Source: Antennarius striatus (taxonomy: Eukaryota > Chordata > Actinopteri > Lophiiformes > Antennariidae). From it: a stretch of 64,000 bases of DNA. The stretch is from the NCBI RefSeq assembly GCF_040054535.1, contig NC_090789.1, positions 7,100,197 to 7,164,196 of the forward strand, read 5' to 3'. A program made the translations under genes and the position numbers. A model generated the notes under the pieces. The model was not told the DNA's origin, did no database searches, and saw only the letters and a list, made by a program, of their open reading frames with translations. This document shows positions 42,051-54,793 of the stretch, piece after piece (position 1 is the stretch's first letter; each line of letters starts with the position of its first letter).

Positions 42051-42625
42051 CAGACATATACGTGAAGCATTGCTATTTATTGTCTTTCAAAACTCTGCTG
42101 ACTACCTGGTATGACACTCGTGTGATACATATACTAAGACCATAAACACTGTAACATGTAAGCATGTGAACTAAATCATCCCAGGATGGTCCAATCACAT
42201 AACATGTCCTCCTGTTAGCAATATAAACAAAAGCTATATTAAAATAAAATGTTGAAAAATAGCTCTACCATCTCCGACAAAACCAAATGCATCACTATGG
42301 ACTCAGGAAAGGGGAAAATGTTTTTAGAAAGGAAAGTCTCTCACCAGATATTTGTTTTTGTCTATTTTGTGTTAAACTTTGAAACTCAGTGCAGGAAACT
42401 CAACTGTCAAACTCGGCTGTGGTTTGTTTGAACTTGTTTGACAAGGGGTTGAATGTAATTAGTGTTCATTTTGTACTCCATGTTTAATATTCAAAATGCC
42501 ACTATGTATTAAATATCTAATTGTGTCTCCTCGCCCAAATTGGCTTCTTAACATTGGCTGCTTCTAAAATTAAAATCCTTCCCATGAATGAAGCCCATAA
42601 TCGCCAGGAATCCAGAAGCCTAATC

Positions 42626-42670
42626 AGAGTCAGAACACTTTACTGAACCCCAAGGGGGGAATTGATTATA
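42626..42670 (-). mobile_element. Retroelement 3' tail fragment
   Basis: CACTTTACTGAACCCCAAGG is the same tail type as at 18,028 and 20,083. Confidence 0.5.
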
Positions 42671-42671
42671 G

Positions 42672-43305
42672 ACAGGTACTCCTCAACCTAAGGACACAAT
42701 TGGTGTCGATAGGCTGTTTGTTAGCTGAATTGTTTGTACGTTGTTATTTATAAAATGTCAATCTGTAACTGCCATGCGAGGTCATTTAAACGTTATTACT
42801 TCTCTTATTTACAAAAGTACTATTCTCTGGGACTTACCAGAAACGTAACCGGACATCAAAACAACACATGAACAAAATACAATAGTGTGTTACCGTAATG
42901 TAACTTTTAAATCTCTACGTCTGCTGAATGAATTTTATCTTCTGGGGTGTGGAGGTTAATCCAAGCTTCAATCCACTGAGGTATTCCACCGCACTGACTT
43001 GAATGACGTGTTTATGCGCTTCCCAGTAATCAAAAGTCTGACACGCCAGTTTATGTCTGATTACTCTGTTTTATTTTATTTAGTTTTTCAGTTACCTCGA
43101 AATATATTTAACATCAAATAGCAAAACATTCAGCATTCAGCGGTTAATGCCTCTGGACATTAACCTAACCTGGTCAACATTGGTTCCTACATCATTTAGC
43201 TCCTACAGGGGGGACAACCCTGTGGGTTGTGACGACCGCGGTGCGCGGTTATTTATATCCCCGAATGTTCGTAAGTTGCTTGTTCGTATCTTGAGAACTG
43301 CCTGT
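42672..43305. mobile_element. Degenerate MITE with terminal inverted repeats
   Basis: The left end ACAGGTACTCCTCAACCTAA and the reverse complement of the right end ACAGGCAGTTCTCAAGATAC pair imperfectly. It resembles Tigger/pogo-type ends. No coding capacity in 634 bp. Confidence 0.6.
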
Positions 43306-43371
43306 TTAAGGAGCTCATAATACTGAGGGCGCTATTTCACAACTAAAACATTATGTTCCTTACACACAGGG

Positions 43372-43836
43372 TTACTCATTATACAGTGAGCCTTCAAAAG
43401 TAGAACAGGAGTGAAAGTATTCAGTTATCAAGCTCCTTACCTGAGATTTGCCTATAGTTGTGCTTCCATTGGCTAAGGTCCATTTCTTGATCCTTGGCTT
43501 CCAAAAATTGATCTGTGAATGTGTACACGGTCCATCCAGCAACACTTTCATACTTACATCCTTTACACCGTCACTGTTACAACCACTGAAAGTCAGTGAA
43601 AGGTCAAAGGATTTTAGAGCGACAAGTACAGTTATAGTCGGAGGAGGCCGGAATAGTACTCCTGGTGAATACGAAATAGCAAAGAAATCAAATATCTGGC
43701 AGTGTCCTGTGAGACCGTTAGGTACAACGAGACATGAGATTTTCGCACTTCCTTGCTTCACCTTTTTATTCATTATGTCTGTATACATACAGTGCCTTGT
43801 AGGTACTTTGCCTTCAACCATTTGTGGTGTTATCAC
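43372..43836 (-). CDS. Unassigned 154-residue open frame, doubtful
   Basis: A 154-residue frame with ordinary amino-acid composition but no family I recognise. A canonical donor-like CAGGTAAGG lies inside it at 43,434-43,442 (minus strand). The opposite strand is also open over 43,448-43,894, which weakens the case for either. It lies just 3', in element sense, of the Ty3/Gypsy relic at 44,580-45,500, so it may be part of that element or another transposon. It is not a Hox-cluster gene I know. I see no promoter, and the surrounding sequence shows no other exon that joins it convincingly. Confidence 0.2.
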   Translation of the reverse strand: MITPQMVEGKVPTRHCMYTDIMNKKVKQGSAKISCLVVPNGLTGHCQIFDFFAISYSPGVLFRPPPTITVLVALKSFDLSLTFSGCNSDGVKDVSMKVLLDGPCTHSQINFWKPRIKKWTLANGSTTIGKSQVRSLITEYFHSCSTFEGSLYNE

Positions 43837-44579
43837 TCTACTTTGTCTTGCTTGTATCTATAAGCTCACTGGGAATGTGACCAATTATGTATGAAATGAA
43901 TGCAGAAGACAAATGGAGGGCTCCATAAGTCTCAGTGTCCCTCTTTAATATACAACATGAATGTGCCTTTAGACAGGGTCTTCTCTGTTATTCAATAGGC
44001 GTAGCTCTCCCTCTCCAACTGTACACATTCATGTCCCATTCATGAATCTTACTACGTTAGCATCTTCCACAGAGTCGTTCCACATTCTCTCCTGGCAGGT
44101 TTACATGAACTGAGGTCAAACCTTCCACTGTGGTTGATTCTACTCTTATTATCACCACCACCACAACAACAATATGGTTGTGTGATCAATACAGTCCAAA
44201 ATTCCTGCTCGTCCAGAGGGGATTTTTATTTTCTCCTCTCACCAAAAGTTTGGAAGAATCGTGGCTATCAGTTGAAGAATATGATTGAGACTTGCTCCAC
44301 CTAAAAAGTAAGCTAGCATGATTAGATGCTATACAAATATGTAAATTAATTAACAAAAATTGGTGAATAACCAAAAAAAATCAGCAATTCCATAGCCCTA
44401 ACAGAGTAGATTAGAACATCAGTGATAGTTAATGTACACTACAAAGAACTTCTGTTGTAAGGTATCAGAAACAATTTACATTTACTAGACGGGAAAAATG
44501 ACAATGTGTCAAGGTTTCATGGTCAATCTGCAATTAATAAATAATAATAATAGTGTTAACACCATTAAAGAATTATTTT

Positions 44580-45500
44580 TGTGCCCTGCTCTCTGAGGCT
44601 CACTGATAGACAGGCTTGTGAGAAATGATGTGTTTGAATCACAAACCATGGAAAGATTTTGTAAATCCTGAATTGTGTAGCTTGTCTGAATGCTTCCATC
44701 TGTGTACAGCTGTTCTTCAGCTGTGTCATTTGTCATGTAGGACAGATGAGCTGCTTCCAGACAGACATCAAAATAGTCGATGACAATCAAGAAGTTCAGA
44801 TTTCCATGTGAACAGATGTCTGTTCGTTCTTTTGTAAGGTCTTTAGTAGTGGTTTTGTGGTTAGACGCGACTCATTTTGAGTTGGTTTGGTCCGCATGAA
44901 TTCAGGACACTTTGTTACCAGATGTTAGATCTTGATTTCCTTCCAGAGTCAACACATTGACATGTATGTCATTTTGCAACACTTGGTGATACTCTGGCGT
45001 CCATACGGTGGAGTATATCACTTCTCATGCTGCGAGGGATGAAGATGCAATCCCCCATAAAAGACAAATCCCTTTGAAGCTGAGAAGCTACTTCCCTGTT
45101 GGTGGTAAACTGTGGCTTGTTCCAGTTTTAAGATAGTATGGACCAAACTGTGCAAGCTGCCTCTTCAAAAAATACCTCACGAGTTTGTTTAAAACCTACA
45201 CTCCACATTTCAGGGCATGGCTGTCTGGATAATGTGTCAGTTGCTGTTGATGTTGTCCTTGGCATGCAGTGTTTACCGGGGTTGCATCATATAAAAGTGC
45301 TGGAACATCAGAACAGCCACGATGTGTTCTTGGTTATTGATCAGAGGGATCTGTTTGAAATGTGTCCAAACTATGAAGTTCCAAAGGAAAAATATTCTGT
45401 AGGAATCTTTCACATGTTCAAACTGCTGCAAGGTGCTTGTTATACCTCCACTAATAAGACTTAGAGGAGAGATGTCTTCTTTATACTGGACTTTTCATAT
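44580..45500 (-). mobile_element. Ty3/Gypsy retrotransposon relic (RNase H and integrase)
   Basis: Several minus-strand frames, in the order expected for pol, give eroded matches. RNase H-like NFIVWTHFKQIPLINNQ lies near 45,350-45,400 and TDTLSRQP near 45,220. An integrase zinc-region-like IFIPRSMRSDILHRM lies near 45,005-45,050, then the integrase core IVIDYFDVCLEAAHLSYMTN near 44,730-44,790 with its first catalytic Asp, then VCDSNTSF near 44,630. Stops and frameshifts separate the pieces, so it is dead. I saw no LTRs. Reverse transcriptase and gag are not recognised. Confidence 0.75.
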
Positions 45501-45551
45501 GAGGGTCGATCTTGATCCCTGGAAGAGTTGAAAACATTTTTAATCTGATCT

Positions 45552-45622
45552 GGGTGCAGTAATATGTATTTCGTTTTGTATCATCGTAAGGAGATCGTCA
45601 GTAGTTGTATTATTACACCCTG
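45552..45622 (+). repeat. Dispersed repeat, copy 2
   Basis: Partner of 2,121-2,191. It lies just upstream, in element sense, of the Ty3/Gypsy relic, so both copies may derive from that or another transposon. Confidence 0.5.
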
Positions 45623-45959
45623 AGGTTGAAGACCTTGCTATATTCATTTTGCTCCTTAAGAAATTGACCCTCATTTGTTTGTCACCAGTAACTTATCATG
45701 GGCGATTGTAGTATTATTTACTTCATTCATTCATTATTATTGGAAAACATCGAAATCCTGAACATAAAATTGACTTTTATTTATAATTCCCATGATAAGT
45801 ATGTCACCAGACATACTTTAACATGATTGGAATACATAACTAAATCAAAGACTAGGAAGATGTACACTTTATGTGGTCTGATAAGTATATATATACTGTA
45901 CATATATATATAATATGTAATAAGAAGCTTCTATCTACTTTGTTTACACAACCATTAAC

Positions 45960-46330
45960 TCAGAGCATCTCCTGATTTGTTTCAGAATCAATTTGTCTTA
46001 CTAAACTCACTGTTACGGGTGTTGCAGTTTTAAATCTAAACTGTTGTTTGCCTACAGGTGACAAGCAGCCTTTCAATACATAGTTTCTCGCTAAGAGCGT
46101 GTTGCACCTCAGGTCATGTACAAATGAGAGGCTTAGAGTTACACGAAGCCTTACATCTGTCACTGAAACATCTCTGTCATTTACAATAACAAGCTGCTGT
46201 TTTCGCCTCTTTGAACATTTGTGCTACTTTTCCAGCTGTATGTGTAATTTCTGGCATTGAAATGCTTAAAGATTCACTGTTGTACTCCAGTAACTGGATC
46301 AGCAAACTTGATTTTGCCTTTGCTTTTTTT
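45960..46330 (-). pseudogene. Coding-like sequence with a frameshift, unassigned
   Basis: Two overlapping minus-strand frames read as ordinary protein. One covers about 46,180-46,330 (ends QMFKEAK...) and the next about 45,960-46,200 (LVIVNDRDVSVTDVRLRV...). They meet near 46,195-46,205, which suggests one frame broken by a frameshift. No family recognised. It lies upstream, in element sense, of the Ty3/Gypsy relic and may belong to it. Confidence 0.3.
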
Positions 46331-47625
<1,295 letters not shown>

Positions 47626-47724
47626 TGGGGAGTGCATATAGATAATGCGTATTGCATGTCTACATACGTGTACGGTGGGAGGCTTTAGTTATGGGGAGAG
47701 GGCGCCTCATTGGCTGCCATGTTG

Positions 47725-47741
47725 GGGTCAAGCTGAGGTCA
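47725..47741 (+). promoter_or_regulatory. Perfect DR5 retinoic acid response element
   Basis: GGGTCAagctgAGGTCA. Both half-sites match RGKTCA with exactly five bases between. It lies 7.1 kb 3' of hoxa1a in a unique, GC-richer stretch (47,690-47,880) just after a long GT microsatellite, with ATTGG (inverted CCAAT) at 47,710-47,714. RAR/RXR heterodimers bind this class of site. Confidence 0.65.
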
Positions 47742-48639
47742 GGACATGGGTGATGGATGGACCCCTGTCTCCAGATCACAGTCCTTCTCCCAGTCCTCGC
47801 TCCTCTGGGCCTCAGACCTACCGAGGCATCCTGGCGGTGCTCTTGTCTGTTCACAAGTCTTTGTGCGACTCTATTTGGTGAAGTGCTGCTTCCCCTGAGA
47901 CAAGGAGTGAACTAACACTGAGAGCAACTCTTGAAGGTGAGTTCTGCTATGGATGTAGCCAACCTCTAACCTAACACCTAATCTCTGCCTTTCCTCACTT
48001 TGAGCTGCACATCGCACTTTTGTCTTTCAGGCACTGTTTCATCACGTACATACAATAAATACCCACTAACCACATGATGTCATCTCTCTTCTCTGTACCC
48101 TTGTTCTCTTCCTCCATCATACTGTCAATCCCTCTATTGGCTCTGTCCCTTTATCGGCACATGGTGATGCACATCTGTCAATGGAGGAATTCATTTTGGG
48201 TGCCAATCACAACAGGGGAGTGGTCAATGAGTGCAGAAGTGCCAATACCTCGACTACCCTGATGAGTTGTGGTGGAGGAAGTAGTCAGATCTGTTTCTGA
48301 AGTACAAGTAGTTTGCAAATAGCACAATGCATAAATATTCTGCTAGCATTAAAGTCCTTCATCACTATATGAGTAACAGAATGTGATTAAAATCAGGAAA
48401 ATGTATTTGAAACACCAGTGGTGAAAAATAGTCCCTGTGTTGAATAAAAATTTTAAATTTAGACCATTATATTACTGTTTCTCAAGGGTTAATGTAATGA
48501 GATGGCAAAATTTATTTTGGTTTTTTTGATTTGATGTTTTGGATTTTTATTAAAAATAATGAATTGGCTAATCAACTGATCTTTAAGTTGTGTGGGGGGG
48601 GGGGGGTTTGAGCTCTTGGGTAAATTAAATTATGGCTCT

Positions 48640-48790
48640 GTGATGAACTGGTAACTTGTCCAGGGTGGATCGGCCCATCACCCGTAGTCTGCTGGGATAG
48701 TCTCCAGATTATCCTGTGACCCAGATACAGATTAGTGACTGAAGATGGGACGATTATGATTGTCTCATCTTCAAGAAGATGAATGGATGA
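48640..48790. repeat. Teleost dispersed repeat fragment, opposite orientation
   Basis: TGATGAACTGGTAACTTGTC, then CCAGGGTGGAT and GCTGGGATAGTCTCCAG, matches the complement of the family at 17,716. Confidence 0.65.
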
Positions 48791-48968
48791 ATTAAGTTAT
48801 GTTAAAATATAGTATTTTATAAATCCTTCATGTGTTGCGTGTAAAAATAATATTGATGACGCAGCCACTGTCTAAATTCTCAATCTAGTGAAGTGAAAAG
48901 TTTTCCTCTGAGACAATAGATGAAGAGAACGTGGCATTAAACAAAAGCATTCAAGTAAAATACAAGTA

Positions 48969-49319
48969 CAGTGCACCCTTGTTCGTCGCGGTTAATGCGT
49001 TGCAGGAACCACACGTGACTAACAAATTCCGCAATATGGAGACAAACTTAAACTTATTATTTACAGTAATTTAAATGTTTATGACCCTCCCCATGCTGAT
49101 ATTAAACCACCTCCTATCTGTATTACCTTTTCCCATACTCTGATCGACTGTTTAAAGCAATTTTGTGTCTCACGTAAGTCCGAGACTCACGGAACATAGC
49201 ACACTCCCGGATGCCATCAGCCAATAGAATGCGCATATGGTATCACCTGACTGCCTACCAAAAATCCGCAATGAGGTAAAGTCGCGAACGTTGATGCGCA
49301 AATGCACGAGGGCGCACTG
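48969..49319. mobile_element. MITE with TA target duplication
   Basis: The 351-bp element is flanked by TA on both sides. The left end CAGTGCACCCTTGTTCGT and the complemented right end CAGTGCGCCCTCGTGCAT match at 15 of 18 positions. Tc1/mariner-superfamily type, non-coding. Confidence 0.8.
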
Positions 49320-50597
49320 TACTCCCAGTCTGTGGAAGGAGGACGCCTCATGAAAGCTTAATTTAAATTTGCATTTACACCGGTAACAGTGACTTAATGT
49401 CAACTGCAATGCATTCTGGGAAAAGTAAAGGACCACTGCATCACTTTAAGTGATTATGTTCAGGAATGCCATATACTTACCTGTAAAAAGCAGAGCATCA
49501 TGGGAAAGTAAAACAAAAGTGAAGGGACTAAATTTAAACACTACTGACAGACTATGAGCTGCTCACCCTGTTGTCATGGATGTTCAAATCTGCACTAATA
49601 AAATATGAGATATCTATTCTATTTTAAATTTGACTCAAAAAGTTCCAAAATGTTAATTTTTTAAATTTTATTTTACCAGTAATATGCGCTGGTAGAAATT
49701 AAACAGGGACAGATGTCAGGGATCAGAAGGAAACTGTGGACTTATAAGGATGTGGGCGATTCGGATCCCAGATCCAAGCAGAAGGGCCTTGGTAGCCCCT
49801 GCCGACAGTGTTGAACTTCATTAATAGATGTTGACTAGTGTTGTAAAGGTTTCTCACACCATGAGATGCTTTACATATAAAGGCCTATTCCATTTCTGTA
49901 GTGGTATTGCATTATCATTCTTTAAACATCATTAAATACAGAATACACATTAAAATTCATAGATAGTTTAGATAAAGTTACTGTCATTTACTGATTAAAC
50001 GTTCACTTCTGTTGTTTTTTTATTGTATGGGAATAGAGCAAGGATGGCATATTTATATCTAGTAGTGTCTAAATTACAGTTAAATATTAAAAAGTATTAA
50101 AGGGTTAACAGCTTAAACACTCCTCTTAGTTCTCAACATTCCTGATGTCTCTCAAGGCTTTGAGCATCAATTGTCTGGACAGAGATCGCCTGCATCAGTC
50201 TTTTTTGTTTTGCTTTTCATGTTGCACACAGTTGTGTGTGTGTGTGGGGGGGGGGGTCAAGAACAGACCACAGTAACACACATACCTGCACATATACACA
50301 CACTTACACACAACAATGTTGTCTCTAGAAAATCCCAACATGGATGGTTGACAAGCTCAAATAAATGTCAGTCGAACGTGGTAAAGCAAAAAAGCGCCTT
50401 TGAACCTGCAGATTCTTGTGAGTCCTTATCACATAATTCTATTTCTTTTCAATGGGGAAACAGTGAACAGTTGGGTACACAAACACACTCACAAAGCCTC
50501 TCAGACACATGAAAAACTGAAATCAACAGTGTCAGAATCACAGGCACGGTCGTGATTTCAACATTTTCTGGTTGATATTTTTAAACATAATAGGCAT

Positions 50598-50712
<115 letters not shown>

Positions 50713-50972
50713 CCTTTGTACATGCATGTTCAAACAAGACCCAGATCTTATCATCTATCTCATGCTGTATTTGAATGACTAAAATATATTTCATGTGTTG
50801 CTGCTCTGTGTGGGTTTGAAATAAATATTTGTGGTTTACCACTAATTAATGTGAAGCCTTTGTCATGTAGCCACAGACAATAAACTTGGGGATTCAACCA
50901 GTTATACAGAATCCTGTCACGGGTTCCGTCACAGCAGGGATTCTGGTTGAGATCTTAATTTTTATATATTAA

Positions 50973-51010
50973 ATATATATATATACATATATATATACAC
51001 ACACACACAC

Positions 51011-51057
<47 letters not shown>

Positions 51058-51087
51058 CTGTATACTGTGTATATATACAGTATATAT
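50973..51087. repeat. Palindromic (AT)n-(CA)n-(TG)n-(TA)n compound repeat
   Basis: AT, then CA, then ATATAT, then TG, then TATATACTG units. The CA and TG arms are complementary and only six bases apart, so a long hairpin is possible. Confidence 0.9.
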
Positions 51088-51409
51088 TCAAATGTGTGTG
51101 TGCATAAATGTATGTAAATGTATTCAAAATTATAATATAAACATATTCAATGTTTATATATGTTAATGTTTAACTAAACAGTACATAAACGTCTGTTTTT
51201 CCACTGATGTTGTGACACAACTGTGGATATTCGACGATGGTGGATGTGAGCTGTGTTTCTCATCATTACAATGTAGTTTAATTTACAATCAGAATGGATG
51301 AATTTCCCCAAACAGACACAAAATTTAATTATTCGTTAAAATAATGTTCCCTTTTTACCTTAATGTCAGATAACCTAAAGATTACTTCCATCACCTCCGC
51401 TGTTGTGAA

Positions 51410-51960
51410 GGCAGGTTGGTTTGATAATTTGGCCCATCAAAGTTAAAAGAGCAGTTTGTTCAGCTGTCCCATGGCAGAGGTGTGGTTGGCACAAGACGCA
51501 CTCCTGTATTAAACCGCGCGTCAAGGACGCAACATGAATTCTGCGTCCAACTTCTGGGTCACCTCGTTAAAATCAAAAGCTTTTAACATCTTTTTCCTCC
51601 CTCACAAAGCCTTAATGGTTTTCGTCAAACATCTGTCATCGTCCATGTGTTTATCCAGAGGCCCTTATGGGAACCATCAGCCACGTGGGGCCAGATTGTG
51701 GAGGTCAGGCAAAGCCGAGGTTTGGGTTCTTTTTTTAGCATTTAGCAACTGGTGTGAAGGTGTTTTGGTCAAACAGGCCGTCGGAGCAGGGCTGTGGCCC
51801 CGCTGTTGAGGGGTTTGTTTGCCCAGTGTGATCTGTAAACTTTTGTTTAGGTGTGGGCGGTGATGTGACAACAAACTGTGACCGACGATTGACCCCGGAG
51901 TCTCTTTTGAGGATCAGCTGCGTTTCTAACACGTTTCCTGCGTAGCGCGTCAGGGACGGG
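51410..51960. promoter_or_regulatory. High-complexity block 3' of hoxa1a containing a near-perfect DR5
   Basis: About 550 bp of non-repetitive, CpG-containing sequence that stands out from AT-rich neighbours. It carries a CTGTCA MEIS/PREP motif (51,632-51,637) and, at 51,879-51,895, TGACCGacgatTGACCC, a DR5 on the minus strand with one mismatch. It begins 2.8 kb past the hoxa1a stop, comparable to the mouse Hoxa1 3' RARE enhancer. Conservation is not tested. Confidence 0.5.
51879..51895 (-). promoter_or_regulatory. DR5 RARE-like site, one mismatch
   Basis: Minus-strand reading GGGTCAatcgtCGGTCA. Eleven of twelve half-site positions fit RGKTCA-N5-RGKTCA, with C for R at the first base of the second half-site. 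Located 2.9 kb 3' of hoxa1a. Confidence 0.5.
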
Positions 51961-54793
51961 AAGGAGAAATGAACCTTTATTTAGAGAGTCTGACAGTTAG
52001 GACTATTGGAGGAATTTTGGGGGGAGGGAGATCCTTAAACACTTCTGCTTTAATTTTAGTACAATATCCAAATGAATTAATAGTATTTAAGAGAAAGTCA
52101 TTTCTTTGTCTGACTGCAACTTTCATCTTATCCTAATTCAAAAGAATTTAATGTAGAAAAATTTTTTTTTTTTTTAAAGCAAGGCAAAAACAGGATTCAG
52201 ATGTAATCTGTGCTCAAATAAATATAGTTAAACTGGGCCTACGGAGGAATTATTGTCAATATGTGATATAGTTTATTGTTTGCTGATTGAAATTTAATCG
52301 ACGATCGTTGAAAATAAGACAGAATGACTCTCACAATTACTGTCGTCAAACATAAAAATGCAGGTAATGCAGTGAAATAAATAATTTTAAACATCACATT
52401 TTCCATCTTCCCATGTCCAAAATATTGTGATGATTTTTGAGAGCTAATTTGCCCTGAATATTTTTAGGTGTTCTTTACTGTTGGTAAATTTAGTTATTTT
52501 CATATTTTTCTGAATTTTAAATTCGAAAAAAAGTAACATTATACGGATTCTTTTTTCAAAATAATCTGTGAATGAAATAGTAAAATAAAATAAGAATTTA
52601 ATAATTTTGCCATATTCACTGACCCCTCAGTTTAAACTTTTAATTCTATTTTTCCTTTAAAACGTCTCGAATAAGCCAAATATATTTCTTTGTAACTGAA
52701 GAACATTGCGATGGCATTGTAAAAATACATATTTCATGGAGGTTCATCTAAATAAGCCTACTGCCCACGTCTTTGTTCAAAATTTCGAGATTTGTTTAAA
52801 AATGTATATTTGTCAGAGCACATGAACGTTTTGTTAGGTTTTTTTCCTCCCACCTCATTCACTTTCAGGAAGGCCTGACGAATACAAACAGGCTCTTGAG
52901 CAATTGGCCTGTGTGCGTAATTCCTTATTTACACCGAAACAACTCTGACAAAATGAGGGCATCTGTAGTGACCACACTAACCCTGTCATAGGAGTCTCAC
53001 CAACTACTGTATCTCGAACATAGAAAAACAGAATGCAACAATATTTTTCGAAAAATATTATGGTCCAAAGATGTTGGCTAAAGATATTACTCCCATTTTT
53101 CCGAGCTCGCTCCTGTTGAATTTGACTGAGCAGCCTGCGATCCAGTCTCTCCAACTCCGACACAACAGCTGCTGCAGGTGGATCCAAGGTGAAGGTGAAC
53201 GCTGCGCATTAATCATGGCTCTTTTGGCGGTTTTTGCCCTTTTATGGTAAGATGGATGCGCAGTCTGCACACCAGGAATTAAAACACCAAAACAATCAGG
53301 ACCCCCCCCCCTTTTTTTTTCGGTTTTGAAATAGGACAGGGAATAAACAGACTGGCCTGAAATGTTGTGGATGAAATTAAACTAAACTAAACTTTCAGTT
53401 TTGCGTGATTTCAGTGTGATTTCAGGATTAACTTGTCATTAAATGATCCTTATCATATAAAATACATCAGGTATTAAGTATAAAAAAGAAAGCTTATTCG
53501 AAAATGTTTCAGGACAATTAAAGTTCCGTTTGAAATTTTAATTACATTCCTGACTGTGTGACATGTCGAGCTGCAAGTTTTCACTATTCATCGTGTAGAG
53601 ATGGTGACACCTCCGTGTTGAACTGAGGAGTTAACGCTGACAGGGACCGTGGGGCCCCGTTTTTGTCGATATAGCCTAACCTCTATGTTTTAATCAATAG
53701 AGTTTTCTTTTTTGTCCCTTCAATACGCCCAGAGCTCGATAAGGTTGTCATCAAAAATGACGCTGACGTCCGCGCTCTCATCCCCTCCTGGATAAACATG
53801 CCTTTATTTTGCCGATAACATTTACCCCCAGGGACGGGAGCGCGCATGGACGCATACATTGAGAGACTGCGCTGTAAAGGAACCACGTGCGATGGATGAA
53901 CACTCTGGGCTTTCCTTCTGAAGTTTAAGATAAAGATCTTTTGGAACATTCTAAATCTGTCCGTGCGAAGACTCAGCAATGACACAGGTTAAAATTATGT
54001 TTAGAGCTAAACGCACTTTAATACACATAATGGACCCGTAAATGTCTATCTGGACAAAACATTCTGCATGTGCGCCACTTGATTAAATAGATAACAGATA
54101 AAGCCTGGACCATCCATGGCAAACAAGACTGGTTCCCCAACTGATAAAACTCAGCGCTTTGCTAATAATTCATGAAAGCATTACGCATCATGCAAATCTC
54201 ACACAATGAACACTCAGACAACACACAAACACAGGCCTCAAACGCAAAAGTGACAGTATAGTAACCAGGTATCTGATTACAATACACTCTATCAGGGTGA
54301 AATCGTCCCATCTCTTCTGATTTTGCGTTGCTTACTTGACGACATCCAACGCAATCAGCCTGGCTATAGAGTCAACGAGCACATCTTTGGCACATGTGAG
54401 GTATTTGTTAGTGTGCGCATCTTTGTGACTTAAAAATCGACAAATTGCACTTTAGGAGCAGGTATGCGGAAGTCCCAGCTGTTTGGGGTTTTGTTTTTTT
54501 TCAACAATGTCGTGGCGCAAAACGCATATCATGTCAAATGTGTGTGCACTTTAAATCACCATTTACACTGCACGGTAATGTCACTCTTCTTATATACACA
54601 ATGGGCAATATAAAACTAATATAGAACTCAGAAATGGTCCGTTATAATGTCCAAAGTCATAAATAGTGCATTAACCCATCCTAATTGTCCACATATATCA
54701 TTCATTGTACGACTTTGGCTTTGATATATTAGGTATGAGCTCTGATATATGCAGGTCGCCTGTGACCCGATGAGGTAAAGAGGCAGTGGGTTC
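51961..54793. other. hoxa1a 3' flank, mostly AT-rich
   Basis: No gene seen. The hoxa1a 3' UTR must occupy its right end. A patch at 53,090-53,260 and another at 53,740-53,900 are GC-richer and unique. Confidence 0.5.
54017..54022 (-). terminator. Candidate hoxa1a polyadenylation signal
   Basis: ATTAAA on the minus strand about 770 bp past the hoxa1a stop. A variant hexamer, so weak support. Confidence 0.2.

Noticed and set aside
45138..45464. 108-residue plus-strand frame
   Set aside because: Lies opposite the Ty3/Gypsy RNase H relic, which explains the sequence better.
53610..53626. TGAACT-N5-GTTAAC as a DR5
   Set aside because: The second half-site does not fit the receptor consensus.
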